DNA from: Coccinella septempunctata
Taxonomy: Eukaryota; Arthropoda; Insecta; Coleoptera; Coccinellidae
Assembly (NCBI RefSeq): GCF_907165205.1
Contig: NC_058190.1
Location: 37,103,345-37,167,344 of the forward strand
DNA length: 64,000 nucleotides
Direction of reading: 5' to 3'
Below the pieces are notes generated by a model. The model was given only the letters and a program-made list of their open reading frames with translations, had not been told where the DNA came from and did not search any database. The position numbers were made by a program, and so were the translations under genes. Shown here piece by piece: positions 43,697 to 54,545 of this stretch; the stretch's first letter is position 1; each line of letters starts with the position of its first letter.

Positions 43697-44383
43697 TGAG
43701 GTCAAAAGAAACACTTTTTCCAGTGAATACCATTTTTTCCGAATCGGCTCGGTTTAAAAGATACAGGCTGTTTTCCGAATCAGAATCAGCTCGGTTTCAA
43801 AAATACAGGCTGTTGAAAAACCATAATCTCTCTCATATCTCACAAACGGTTTTATCGAATGAAATGAATTTTGGAACATAGCTTTTCATTTATTCGATGA
43901 ATCTTTTTCGAACACAAGATATCACCCACATCTTCCAGTTTTCTCATTATGACCATTGCGTACCATAAAAATACCAAAAATTCAAAGAACCCAACTCTTG
44001 AAACTGAGTTGGACGCTATCTGAATATTTGAAGGTGTTGTGAAATAAAAGTATTCCTCATATTTTCTTGTATAATGCGCAGTTATCGAGTAATTTGGTGT
44101 TCAAGAATAAAAAATATCTATAAAATTCGAAAAATCGGCTACTTTGATCGAATGCAACTCTTCTCAAAAGATCCACAGATGTGTAGTGTCATCAGATTTA
44201 GCTTGTCATTCTGAAGGTAATTTTGAGTTTTCAGGGGTGGCAGAGCCCATTATGAAGACTTAAAATGGCTATATCTTTTTATTAGGGCCGAATCGGCAAA
44301 AATAGTATAGGAAAAAAGTGTTTTTCTTGGCCTCAAGAATCTATTGTTAAAATATTTGTATGAGTCAAAGACTCGCCCTGCAT
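43697..44383. mobile_element. Family A element with internal tandem duplication
   Basis: Mirror orientation of the interior (AACACAAGATATCACCCAC, CCAACTCTTGAAACTGAG). The block CGGCTCGGTTTAAAAGATAC, AGGCTGTT is repeated immediately as CAGCTCGGTTTCAAAAATAC, AGGCTGTT (43744-43812), a unit of about 40 bases. The left tip is lost and the right tip is altered to GACTCGCCCTGCA. Confidence 0.8.
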
Positions 44384-44724
44384 AAGTTCCATTTGAAATG
44401 AGGAAGTTGTTGATGAACTGATCAATGTTCGACACAGTTTTTTGTGTGAATATATATTCAAAAGGTTGATGCATATTTCAAATTCCTCTCTTTTATGTAA
44501 GGAAATTTTATAGACTGTGCCCCAAATTTGAGATTTAAGATAATTCGTATTCTCTGTCGTCAAAATGATATTAAACAAACATTTACAAATTCGAAAGTGA
44601 AGGAATCTAATTTAATTTGATATTTGGTACCCTAGCATGTGTAACTTAATAAACCCTTTAAAGATATTAGTCGATCTTGTGTACCTTCTGTAGCTCTTTC
44701 TACATCGAGTATATTTAAAACCCA

Positions 44725-44822
44725 AAGATGTTTTGACAAGCGTCATAACCCCACATTTTCGTACTATACAGAGTCAAATTTCCATGACCAACCAAGTGTT
44801 AAAATAAAAGTGAACGGAGTAT
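44725..44822. mobile_element. Family N right end
   Basis: CCAAAGATGTTTTGACAAGC, then AAGTGTTAAAATAAAAGTGA and ACGGAGTAT. Matches the right ends at 15900-15963 and 62030-62088. Confidence 0.7.
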
Positions 44823-45529
44823 AGCTATAAGCCATCAATTGTCAGGAGGACCATATTTTGTGTGTGTGTAATATGCAAAAAAGTGTTCAGGTGCAAAAGG
44901 TGAGTTTTCTTGCGAATATCCACTTTTTGAGCAGTGTGGATGATGTAGGCTTCCTTTTTTCTGTGCAACGAATATAGAAATAAAATAGACGTGTTTGTTT
45001 TTGTTCTGAATATCTTCTAAAAAACGTTGCCAAAGTCCGTTGCTATCGTTATAAATCTGTCGGAATAAACCGTCAATATTTTCAGCGTGGCTACGGCAGA
45101 ATCGTGTGAACCACAACTGCGAATCAACTTGAATTTACGGAATATTCGAAAATAATAAACCGAGGGGTTCGGAACCCAAACATAATTCGAGGGAACGTGG
45201 CGGGAATTATTCGGGGGCGGCGAGGGCAATTGGCAATTTGTCAGCAATTAAAACAAGACATCATTAAATCAGCAGCGGTGGCGAGTTGGCTTTTGTTAGG
45301 TCACGTATGAACTCCGCTCGGGGTTGGTGCTCACCCCCGGGCACAGTCTCCCCCACGCTGGCAGGCTGCTTGCTTGCATCGATATGACATGCACTGTTTT
45401 CCCTTCAGGCCCACTATTGTTGTTTTCAGGGATTAGAGGTTATTATCTTTGAATCATTTGGCTGAACCGATGATTAGATAACTGCTATAGGAATACGACT
45501 TGTACAATGTGGAAAGAATGATTCAGAAC
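44823..45529. other. Single-copy stretch, GC-richer at 45110-45420
   Basis: Repeat-free. Contains AATTTGTCAGCAATTAAAAC and CATCATTAAATCAG (TAAT-type cores) next to CTCACCCCCGGGCACAGTC. No coding sequence recognised. Candidate regulatory island. Confidence 0.35.
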
Positions 45530-46796
45530 TACGAGGATACATTGAAAAATTCTTAGCCTACTATAGAACCGAACAATATATCAATGTCAAAATATGTTAT
45601 TACCCAACATATTCTCCTCTTAAATGGATACATTTATCACAGCGAACTTGCAACGTCTCTAGACCTTTCAAGAAAATGTTTCTTCTTGCTCTGTAAACCA
45701 GACCTATACAGCTTTTATTACCTCCTCGTTGGAAGAAAATTTACGACCTTTTAAACTTTTTTTCAATTGAGGAAAAAGATGATAGTTGGATAGAACCAAA
45801 TCTGATGAATAAGGGGGGTGTTCTAGTAATTCAAACAATAAATCACGAATTTTTTGCATGGCAACATGACATTTGTATGCAGGGGCATTGTCCTGCAAAA
45901 ACAAAACACCTTTGGGTAGCTTTCCGCGTCTTTTCTCCTTATTTTTTTCCTGTAGAGTGGTCAGTAATGTCGGATAGTAATCTCCAGTTATTGTTCTACC
46001 CTTATCCAAAAAATCAATCATGACTACTCTATGGCAATCCCAAAAAACTGAAGCAACTTTTCCAGCAGATTTTTGGACACGAAACTTCTTAGGTATATCG
46101 ATTGATACTTTGTTTCTGGATCGTAGAAATGTACCCAAGTCTCATCCATAGTAACAATTCGGTTTAAGAAGGCTACATCGTTTTCAAATCGAGCACAGAT
46201 GGAACACGATGATTCTACCCTTGCACGCTTTTGGTCAACATTCAAACATTTGGGGATTCATTTTGCAGCAATTTTTCTCATGTCCAAATTGACGTGAACT
46301 ATATGATGAACGCGTTCGTATGAAATATTCAGTGCTTCAGATATCAGTTTTAGCCCAATTTGACGGTCTGATAAAATCATGTCATGAATTGCATCGATAT
46401 TTTCGGGGACTGACACAGATACTGGCCTTCCCGATCGGTCATCATTATCAATGGAAAATTTACCTCTTTTGAAGCTTGCAGTCCAATTTTTCACGGTCGC
46501 ATATGAAGGACATTGATCACCAAGGGTATTAAGCATATCTTCGTAAATCTGCTTACCTCTTCGCATCCTTATAAATACAGGTACTTGATGATGGGTCGAT
46601 ACTCCAATTTTTCGATTTTGACAATTTCGGTGGACATCTTCTTTCTTTTAATTTATTGCGTAACTCTGGTTTACTTTTTTGACCTCAAACTTCACACTGA
46701 CACTTCTAATGAGTTATTGTTCGTTGCTATGGTAACGCAAATTTTTTTTATGCATGGAAACGGTCTAGGCTAACTAGATATCAATACATCCTCGTA
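45530..46796 (-). mobile_element. Mariner copy 5, both tips
   Basis: 1267 bases between TACGAGGATACATTG and CAATACATCCTCGTA. Confidence 0.88.
45600..46637 (-). pseudogene. Mariner transposase (copy 5)
   Basis: ATG at 46635-46637 (MSTEIVKIEKLEYR). A stop and a two-base insertion follow at the YLYLKGLRG position near 46565. The Trp codon in AAKWIPKC has become TGA near 46258. A short deletion lies in the SMEWRHSGSPR region near 46100. All three catalytic blocks survive individually: VTMDETWVHFYDPETK, LFLQDNAPAYKC and SSDLVLSNYHLF, but in the last the third Asp is Asn. The stop TAA is at 45600. Inactive. Confidence 0.88.
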
Positions 46797-47219
46797 TATA
46801 GGAATTTATTTTGTATCAAACAGTGGAAATACAGGGAGTTATACCTTTTCGGAATACCAATGAAACAGCCATGTTTTTTCTTATTTTGGCACTGAGATAA
46901 CCGTATTTTTTACACAATAAGTTAAAATTAGGAAAAAATAACCGAAACTTAAAATTTGAGTCGATTCTTTGTTTGAAAAAAGACTATACATGCGCCCCGA
47001 AAATCATAAATAACATTCGATAGCGCATCTATCCAGGAATACTATACAAAAACAGACTGAAAAAAATCTTTCATTTGTAGTCTTGCCACCGAAGCGAGTG
47101 TTATTTTCTTGAATTTTTTAAAATCTCCCTAATTTATCGAAAACCAAGGGACTTTTACTAAACATAAAACATATTTTTTTGAACCGCCATAACGTCCTCT
47201 ACCCACAGGCACCATATTA
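46797..47219. other. Unassigned stretch
   Basis: AT-rich, no gene. A weak S-like phrase GAAATACAGGGAGTTATACC lies near 46828. Confidence 0.35.
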
Positions 47220-47840
47220 TCCATTCATTCATTCATTCATTGCTGTATCCAGTTACCAGGAATAAAGCTACAAAAAGACATAAAAAAAGAACATACTTAT
47301 AATAATTTCTTAGGACTTATTGCGACTGTGTGCCCTCCTGGGACTGAAGAGACCCAACCGTGACCCACCCACACTCCGGGCATGGATAGTCACCAACCAG
47401 ATCTGGCCGCCGCTGTATTCTTCAAGAGTCTCCATTAAAACTGTGGACCAAAGACCTCCACTGTGACCTGTCTAACGCTAGTTTATCCCAATTATGATTG
47501 GCATTAACTGATTTTAGGAATTGATGTAGTATATTCTTAAACCGCTTATACTGGCCCCCTGGTTTCCGGGCTCCCTCTGTCAATTCGCCATACAGAGCTA
47601 TTTTGGGGAGTCTTGCATCCTCAGAATGTGGCCGCACCATCTGAGTCGGGTCCTTGTTACTTGAGTCTCAATTGTTATACAACTCGCGCGTTGCAAGGAC
47701 CACTTCTTTGTAAACAGTTACCTTGGTCTTCAGATAGAGGTCGTGATTTTGAAACACTCTGTCCTTTAGCTTCCAGAATGCCCGTGATGCCGAATTGATA
47801 TATAAGGTTGTGTATTTCCGTGTCTAGGTTAGCCCTAGTA
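47220..47840 (-). mobile_element. Non-LTR retrotransposon 3' end, minus strand
   Basis: Minus-strand reading includes DARLPKIALYGELTEGARKP, GGQYKRFKNILHQ and LALDRSQWRSLVH, the C-terminal tail of a LINE reverse transcriptase polypeptide, also read in the + copy at 49490-50600. Upstream antisense text to 47840 continues the same polypeptide (residues such as LINSASRAFWKLK). The 3' tail is a (TGAA)n run, seen as CATTCATTCATTCATTC at 47222-47242, instead of poly(A). 5'-truncated, with frameshifts near 47640. Confidence 0.7.
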
Positions 47841-47879
47841 TTATATTATCCATCCATTACCCCACACCCTGTATATTCC

Positions 47880-48260
47880 CCCCGATCTCCGCTTCACAAT
47901 AAGGTTCCTGAAACCCAATACTTTCAAGAATCCATTTTTGAATTCCACCTGCGCGTCCGTTGATTACCTTGCCAGTAATCTGTTGTGAACAAGGGATGAT
48001 TAATTGTTGCTTAGTAACCACGTTGAGATCGGGTCAAGTGCCCCGGAGAAGCCCGGAAAAGCTCCCGTTTCAGGTCCCTTTCCCTTGTTCAGGATCCATC
48101 ATGGGATACATTGGCTATTATTGCATTCCGGGAACGATTTCCTGCTTTTCGGCTTGATAATTCCGAGAAGTGTACACGTGGAATGAAATGATCCAGATGA
48201 ATGCTTTGGTGAGGTCGCGGAAGAGTAATTTTGGAATTTCCAACTATGGATTTTCATTTC
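47880..48260. other. Single-copy GC-richer island
   Basis: Repeat-free. Contains GTTGAGATCGGGTCAAGTGC with an NK2-type CAAGTG. Overlapping open frames in two registers suggest composition, not a gene. Confidence 0.3.
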
Positions 48261-48386
48261 ATATCAACCTGGAATTACGAAAAAAAATATTTATAGATTA
48301 CAGAGTTATTTCTTGTCAAAGATGAAGGTTTTCAACAAACAAAGAGGAATGATAAGGATAATACTCAACTTGAAAAGACACATTTG

Positions 48387-48848
48387 CACAGGGTGGGCGA
48401 AATTCGTTGTCTACTGAGAGGATCTCGAGAACTATATCAGCTAGAAGAAAATGGATGACACATTTCCGAGCTCTTTTTCAGAGAAACAAATAATGGTGAA
48501 AACCGTAGCCTCCTACGATCCTTTATTTTTGAGTTATTATTATTATCTGAGATTTTGACGATTTCGAAAAGTTCTCATAACTTTTTTTTCTTTGAAGTTA
48601 CAGATCTGAAACCTTCTACAGGCACTTTTTTGCGTAGAATCCGCTGAGTAGCTCAAAATATTTTTCCATTTCGAATCATTGGGCGAACTTTCGTTTTTTT
48701 AAATGCAAACTTTTATTGAATTTGTTATTTTTTATTTGGAAAAAAATCTTTTGTCAGTAAATTCAACGTATAAAAGTGCCTAAGAAGGATCAACTTTCAT
48801 ATCTATAACTTCAAAGACAAAAAAATTATGACAACTTTTCAAAATTAT
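48387..48848. mobile_element. Family C element joined to family A
   Basis: ACAGGGTGGGCGAAATTCGT, the full left arm and part of the right arm (AGTGCCTAAGAAGGATCAAC). It breaks off inside the right arm at AACTTTTCAAAATTATAAAG, where A begins. Confidence 0.75.
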
Positions 48849-48849
48849 A

Positions 48850-49078
48850 AAGTATAGGTACCTATCTCTGAAATTTGAAAAACTGTGTACTTTGGCTGAA
48901 TGCAACTCCTTTCAAAAGATCCACAGATGTGTAGTGTCATAGATTTAGCTAGTTATTCTGGTAATTAAATCGCTATATCTTTTTATTAGGGCCGAATTTG
49001 AAAAAATGGTAAAAATTAAAAGTGTTTCTTTTGACCCCAAGAATCTACTGTTAAAATATTTGTACGACTCACCCTGTA
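48850..49078. mobile_element. Family A right part
   Basis: ATCTCTGAAATTTGAAAAAC, CACAGATGTGTAGTGTCATA, GGGCCGAATTTGAAAAAATG and TTTGTACGACTCACCCTGTA. Fused to the broken C arm on its left. Confidence 0.75.
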
Positions 49079-49489
49079 TATGACCACATCAGAGTTACAC
49101 AAGTCCCACATAAATAGAATAAGGCACAGAATTGCCGGACTATTGCCATCGTCTTTGTTCTGTGGTTCCCGAAGGTGAATTGAGTTGGCAACTAGATTGC
49201 GCTGTACTGTTATTGGTACTTCTAAGTGCCTACTAGCATTTCCTCGGGATCTAGATGAGGGTTGCTGTAATGATCAAATAAGATCAAAACCGCGGTCACC
49301 CTCCACTCAGCTTCATCGGTGTAATGGTCTCTCTGTTGGTACCACAATGATGGTACTTAGTTAAATTCAAATCGTATAATATTTTCATCGACGGGTCCCA
49401 TGCGTACAAATAATTTCGTGTGTTTTTTGAATCATAAGTGAAGTTGGGAGTAACATATAACTAGCATTTTTCTCGTCATCCGTTAAGTC
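49079..49489. other. Unassigned stretch
   Basis: No gene or repeat recognised. Confidence 0.35.
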
Positions 49490-50600
49490 TTTTCAAAAGT
49501 CACTAGTATCAGCATACACTGTAGAATACAGCATAATGGCTCTACAACCGACCATTTCTCAACCAACTCTGGAAAAAAACAAGGCTGCTTTTTAGAGCCT
49601 TCACTGTTCAATATTTTCGCCATAGCTGTCTCGATAATTGCTGACATGAGTATGCCAGTAAGAGGTGTTGGAATAAGATTCAGATTTGATGGAGCAAAAA
49701 ACCGTACAAAGTTTATCACGGAACTTCAATATGCAGACGACTGCGCATTAGAGAGGATCTACAGATAATTTTGGACATCTCCTATAAACATATATACGAA
49801 GCTTTAGGCCCTAGACTCAATATCAACAAAACCAAATCCTGGTAAGTCCGCCAGAAAGCCTTCAAACAGATATCAGCATGGGGGATGAAACTCAAGAACA
49901 AGTCGAGCAGTTCAAATACTTGGGAAGCTTCATAAATACTAGGGCTAACCTAGACACGGAAATACACAACCTTATCAATTCGGCATCACGGGTATTCTGG
50001 AAGCTAAAGCACAGAGTGTTTCAAAATCACGACCTCAGTCTGAAGACCAAGGCAGCTGTTTACAAAGCAGTGGTCCTCCCAACGCTTCTTTACGGAAGCG
50101 AGAGCTGGACACCCTACAGGAGACATATTAAAGAGCTTGAACAAACGCAACAACGTCATATAAGACAAATAATGCACATCAGATGGTTCCACAAAGTTTC
50201 AAATGCAGAAGTCTTGCAGCGCGCGAGTTGTAAATATAACAATTGAGACTCAAGTAACGAGGGCCCGACTCAGATGGAGCGGCCACATTCTGAGGATGCA
50301 AGACACAGGACTCCCCAAAATAGCTCTGTATATGGCGAATTCACTGAGGTAGCTCGAAAACCAGGAGGCGGTTCAAGGATATACTGCATCTAACCCTAAA
50401 ATCAGTTGATGCCAATTATAACTGGGAACAATTAGCGTTAGACAGGTCACAGTGGAGGTCTTTGGTGCACAGTTACAATGGAGACTCGAGAAAGATACAT
50501 CGGCGGCCAGATCTGGTTGATGACTATCCATGCCCGGAGAGTGGAAGGATCTGTAGGTAACGGTTGGGTATCTTCAGTCACAGGAGGGCACACAGTCGTA
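49490..50600 (+). pseudogene. Non-LTR retrotransposon reverse transcriptase, 3' part
   Basis: The + strand reading, shifted several times, gives KKQGCFLEPSLFNIFAIAV (palm domain), then ELQYADDCALE with the catalytic YADD at 49730-49741. An intact 122-residue frame at 49878-50246 follows, with EQFKYLGSFINTRANLD, KAVVLPTLLYGSESWT and RHIRQIMHIRW, the thumb and C-terminal region typical of LINE polypeptides. Further on come RLRWSGHILRMQD, ALDRSQWRSLVHS and a Cys-containing end (YPCPESGRICR). Stops and frameshifts near 49760, 49850 and 50250 disable it. The clade (R4/Dong- or RTE-like) is a guess. It duplicates the copy at 47220-47840. Confidence 0.8.
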
Positions 50601-50639
50601 AGTAGCCCTAAGAAGTTATGAGTTTGATCGCACCGATAG

Positions 50640-51030
50640 TTTTGTTTTTGAGTCTTTTTGTAGATTTAGTCTCCTCAACGGAATACATCAAAGTTCTTTC
50701 TGCTACTCCCTTAATATTCAGAGCTGTTTTTGGTGAATTTGAGAATATCGTATGCTCATAGTCCAATAAATGTCCGCATATCAACTTGTAGATCATGGTT
50801 GCCGTTTACTGCTGATTCCTAGGTTTGTATATGTTAGAGACCTGAAGTGCCCGGTCCGTGTGGTTGCTATTTTCCTTTGGGTTTTTAAGTGTCTTGCTAT
50901 CGATCTGTATGCCCAGGTATTTACATGAATTTGTTGGAGTAATTGTGTCATTTCCAAGTTTTTTATTGGGAGAGCTTGTGTTGATTTTGTGGTTGAAGAT
51001 GATGAGTTTTGATTTCGCAGGGTTGGGTTG
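50640..51030 (-). pseudogene. Second LINE reverse transcriptase scrap, minus strand
   Basis: Minus-strand reading from about 51030: CDLQPNPAKSKLIIFNHKI, then CKYLGIQIDSKTLKNPK. The order NP-KSKLIIF then KYLGI-ID is the end of the palm and the start of the thumb region in jockey/L2-type reverse transcriptases. Only this part is recognisable. It is a different element from the one at 49490. Confidence 0.6.
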
Positions 51031-51125
51031 AAGATCGCACAGATAGTTCTGTTTTTGAGTCTTTTTGTAGATTTATTCTCGGCAACGGTATACTGCTGTA
51101 AACAGCAGTGAATGAATGAATGAGT
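51031..51125 (+). repeat. LINE-type 3' tail with (TGAA)n
   Basis: GTCTTTTTGTAGATTTATTC then CAGCAGTGAATGAATGAATG. Nearly the same as the 3' end of the minus-strand LINE at 47220 (GTCTTTTTGTAGCTTTATTC). A similar phrase without the tail stands at 50655-50690. Confidence 0.55.
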
Positions 51126-51768
51126 ATTTCAGCAAACCTCGAATTTGCAGGAAACCGCCTTATCGATCGAGATCGAATAAGCCGCCGGAAATTTGTCAGC
51201 AATCGACAAACAAAAAGGAATAAAAGCGACCAAATAAGGGAACAATAGGCCGTGATCTTCCGGTAATAACTGCCTAGGAAGCGTAATGGCACGTTCGGCT
51301 GGGGTCGCTTCGCTGGGGGCGCATTCAAATGCACCCCTTTTTCCTGTTTCGAGGTCCTGATTATTGTCGAACGTCTTGCGTCGTGACAAGTCTTGAGAAA
51401 ACGCAGAGGGTGGAAGCCACATGAATATTACATTAACAAAACACTCTGTCGAATGCATTTCGCTTTTAAATAAATTTGAATTGCCGTTTGTCTCTCGATC
51501 TCGGATCGTTCGTAGAATGGAGTTAACGATGAGGGTGGGATCTTCGCGACGTCTTCAGACGATGATTCGACTCGACTTTGGGCGGAATTAATTGATGTTG
51601 ATATAATTAAAGTCGGGGGTGAGAGAGATGAGAAACGTTCCGCCATTAGTCGAGACTATTGAGGTGAGTTCTTGCAGCGAATAGAATAAGATGAGAAACA
51701 ACATAAAATAACAACGATTTTTCACATTTTTCTAGATCAACAAAACCAGCTTTTTGTTTCTAAAAAAT
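51126..51768. other. Single-copy GC-richer island, candidate regulatory DNA
   Basis: Repeat-free. Minus-strand frames overlap (50963-51334, 51129-51458, 51428-51646) without a domain. Contains GGCGGAATTAATTGATGTTG and GATATAATTAAAGTCGG (TAAT cores). Confidence 0.35.
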
Positions 51769-51808
51769 GCCAACTACTTTCGACTTCACTTCAAAGTCTT
51801 CATCAGGG
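51769..51808 (-). repeat. Hairpin motif, minus strand
   Basis: On the minus strand reads GCCCTGATGAAGACTTTG, AAGTGAAGTCGAAAGTAG, TTGGC. Inner GAC/GTC and outer GCC/GGC can pair, as in the motif at 29393-29430. Confidence 0.55.
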
Positions 51809-51987
51809 CTCTGAAATGAGACAACAAGAAGTACAATACAATTCAGATCTTCGAAATTACAACACTAAAATGCCCTGCCAACCTCCTGAAAATTATAAAT
51901 CAATTCCTATATCTGAAAAGAAAATTCATGTCCATTCACTCCACAACAAGCAGGCATTCCACAAGGCTCACCCTTATCTCCTATTCT

Positions 51988-52342
51988 ATGCAAGGTGTCT
52001 TTAAAGGTGAGGTTTTTTTTTCAACAAATGGTAGAACTGGTCAAATGAAGCGTTTCACCAAAAATCACCTATACAAAAATTTCAAAATGACAAAGTTGAA
52101 AAAAAATTTTAAATGATCACTGAAATAGATCCTAATACGGCCCTAGACCGTTTGTTAGCTGAATTATCGCAAAGCACTTGGATAAAACTTATCTCCTGAA
52201 GTCCTGATTCAACCATGTGGTTTTGTTTATAGGATATTGGCTCGTTCGATATTTCTCATTATTTTTCAGTAATTTACACGATTTTATGAAATGGCTCATT
52301 TCGATACCAACTGACAGAAGAGACTTAGGACACAAGTCACGA
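51988..52342. mobile_element. Family H element, broken by mariner
   Basis: CAAGGTGTCTTTAAAGGTGA, GACCGTTTGTTAGCTGAATT, CTCATTTCGATACCAACTGA. Stops after TTAGGACACAAGT, where the mariner tip begins. Confidence 0.75.
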
Positions 52343-52354
52343 TACGAGGATGTA

Positions 52355-52784
52355 TACTCCGTTCAAGAATGATTGACATCCCAGTAGGCCTTGAAAGTCC
52401 AGACGCAGCTTAATATCTGGTCACAAAAGATATTCAATAATTTCCATAGTTTCAATCACACAACTGGAATATTTAAATATAACCTAAAATAGTATTTGAA
52501 AGAAGAAATATTGAAATTCAGAGCATATTAATCAGCATTCAAAATTGATACAATTATTTTTTCAATTTGTACGATTAAATAAAGAACATAAAAAGCAGTA
52601 CAAAATTCAAATTATGTCAGTCAGTGCATAGATTCACATATATATCACTGTTTATTCAAAATACCAACCTAAATTCCGCAACACAAAATGTCAATTAATA
52701 GGCTATTACCCAAAGATTATATACTCTATAATCTTTGCTATTACCAACTTAAATTCAATTTTCCATAGCCACTCGAGATGTCAA
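52355..52784. mobile_element. 430-bp insertion within mariner tip
   Basis: Flanked by TA on both sides. Near-terminal inverted pair TTGACATCCCAGTAGGC (52373 on) and GCCACTCGAGATGTCAA (ending 52784). The first bases TACTCCGTTCA resemble the family N tip. Interior AT-rich, no frame. Single copy here. Confidence 0.65.
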
Positions 52785-52923
52785 TATTGATATTTAGTCA
52801 GCCTAGACCATGCATAAAAAATATTTCGTTACCATAGCAACGAACAATAACTCTTTAGTGTCAGTGTGAAGTTTGAGGTCAAAAAAGTAAACCAGAGTTA
52901 TGTAATAAATTAAAAGAAAGAAG

Positions 52924-53812
52924 ATGTCCACCGAAATTGTGAAAATCGAAAAATTTGAGTATCGAGCCTGTATTTAAAAGGGTTAAGAGGTAAGCAGATT
53001 CACGAAGATATGCTTACTACCCTTGGTGATCAATGTCCTTCGTACGCGAAAAACCGTGAAAAATGGAACTGCAAGCTTCAAAAGTGGTAAATTTTCCATT
53101 GAAGATGATGACCGATCGGGAAGGCCAGTTTCTGTGTCAGTCCCCGAAAATATAGATGCAGTTCATGACATGATTTTATCAGACCGTCAAATTGGGCTAA
53201 AATGGATATCTGAAGCACAGAATATTTCATAAGAACGCGTTCATCATATAGTTCACGTCAAAGTGGACAAGAGAAAAATTGCTGCAAAATGCATCCCCAA
53301 ATGTTTGAATGTTGACCAAAAGCGTGCAAGGGTAGAAGCATCGCGTTCGATCTGTTAGTAGGGATGAGACTTGGGTACATTTCTACGATCCAGAAACAAA
53401 GCAACAACAATCGATGGAATGGCTACACTCTGGTTATCCAAGACCTATGAGGAGTTTCGTGTCCAAAAATCTACTGAAAAAGTTCTTGCTTCAGTATTTT
53501 GGGAATGCCATGGAGTAATCATGATTGATTTTTTGTATAAGGGTAAAACAATAACCGGAAATTACTATTCGACATTACTGACCACTCTACGGTAAAAAAT
53601 TGAAGAGAAAAGACGCGGAAATCTATCAAAGGTGTTTTGTTTTTGCAGGACAACGCCCCAGCATACAAATATCATGTTGCCATCCAAAAAATTCGTGATT
53701 TATATTTTGAATTACTAGAATACCCCCCTTATTCGCCAGATTTGGCTCCATCCGACTATCATCTCTTTCTTCAACTGAAAAAATAATTTAAAAGATCGTA
53801 AATTTTCCTCCT
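52924..53812 (+). pseudogene. Mariner transposase (copy 6)
   Basis: ATG at 52924 (MSTEIVKIEKFEYRACI), then a stop at the YLYLKG position. The IEDDDRSGRPVSVSVPENID block is intact. A stop after EAQNIS lies near 53230. A deletion removes the ARFENDVDFLNRI segment just before the first catalytic Asp (53352-53356), leaving RDETWVHFYDPETK in a shifted register. The second and third Asp blocks (LQDNAPAYKY, SPDLAPSDYHLF) remain. Not functional. Confidence 0.85.
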
Positions 53813-53821
53813 ACGAGAATA

Positions 53822-54025
53822 CAAAGTATTCTTCAAATAAAACCATAGAAAAAAGTCGCTTGGTGTAAGATGTAAGATCCCATGATCACGGAGGAAATTT
53901 GTGTCCCTAATTGAGGCTAATGAGTCTTCTTGTTGAAAATTATTATTCGACCATTCATCAAGAGGAGTCTCATGCATTGATTTCTGGATACCCCCCCATC
54001 CTTTTTTGAGAATTTTCGATAACAC
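53822..54025 (-). pseudogene. Tc1/mariner-type transposase scrap, different family
   Basis: Minus-strand reading HETPLDEWSNNNFQQEDSLA, then DTNFLRDHG and LTPSDFFLWFYLKNTLYS. The NNFQQ-D and LTP-DFFLWG-LKN..Y blocks carry the second and third catalytic positions of a Tc1/mariner superfamily enzyme, but not of the seven-copy mariner. Fused to the broken end of mariner copy 6. Confidence 0.65.
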
Positions 54026-54231
54026 GTCATCTATACGGAAACAGATTAATGTCTTCCTCTTCTTTCAAATTCGTGCGACATGTGCCATGGGAGACTTCAG
54101 CCAGTTAACTAAAAACGCAAGAAGAGGTCTATGGTTCTCTCCTCTGGTCGTCCACTTCCTCTTTTCTTTGAACACCATGCACCTGTTCCAAGGAAACCGC
54201 TAAGTTATGAGGAAACAGTATAGGTACTTTG
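54026..54231. other. Short unassigned stretch
   Basis: Nothing recognised. Confidence 0.3.
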
Positions 54232-54545
54232 AAAAGATTGATAATCTACAGCAGCATTGGGATACTCGATCCTGAAATAGCTAAAAACATCAATAGAATA
54301 TTTCCACCCTTCTTCTTTCTGAATATGGATTCAATAATGAATACTTTTTTCATTCCATCTTTATGATTTGCTGATAATTTTAATTCAAAATAAAAATCCA
54401 GAACGCTAATTTGAGAGTTTATGTGGAAAATGGTACAGCAGAAGGTAAAAATTACGTTCAAGCACAAAATATCGATCTTGAACATCCATACCCACTTGAC
54501 GATGAATTTTTCTGAACGCACGTTGGTACTATTGCAGGACTCAGC
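54232..54545. repeat. Dispersed repeat U, copy 2
   Basis: Matches 14391-14650, with about 90 extra bases inserted after GAATATGGATTCAATAATGA. Confidence 0.55.

Larger units (their letters stand above)
52343..53815 (+). mobile_element. Mariner copy 6, tip split by an insertion, 3' end lost
   Basis: Tip TACGAGGATGTA at 52343-52354, interrupted by a 430-base insert, then TTGATATTTAGTCAGCCTAG from 52787. The 3' part ends near 53815 within the KFSSNEE region and abuts another transposase scrap. Confidence 0.8.
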
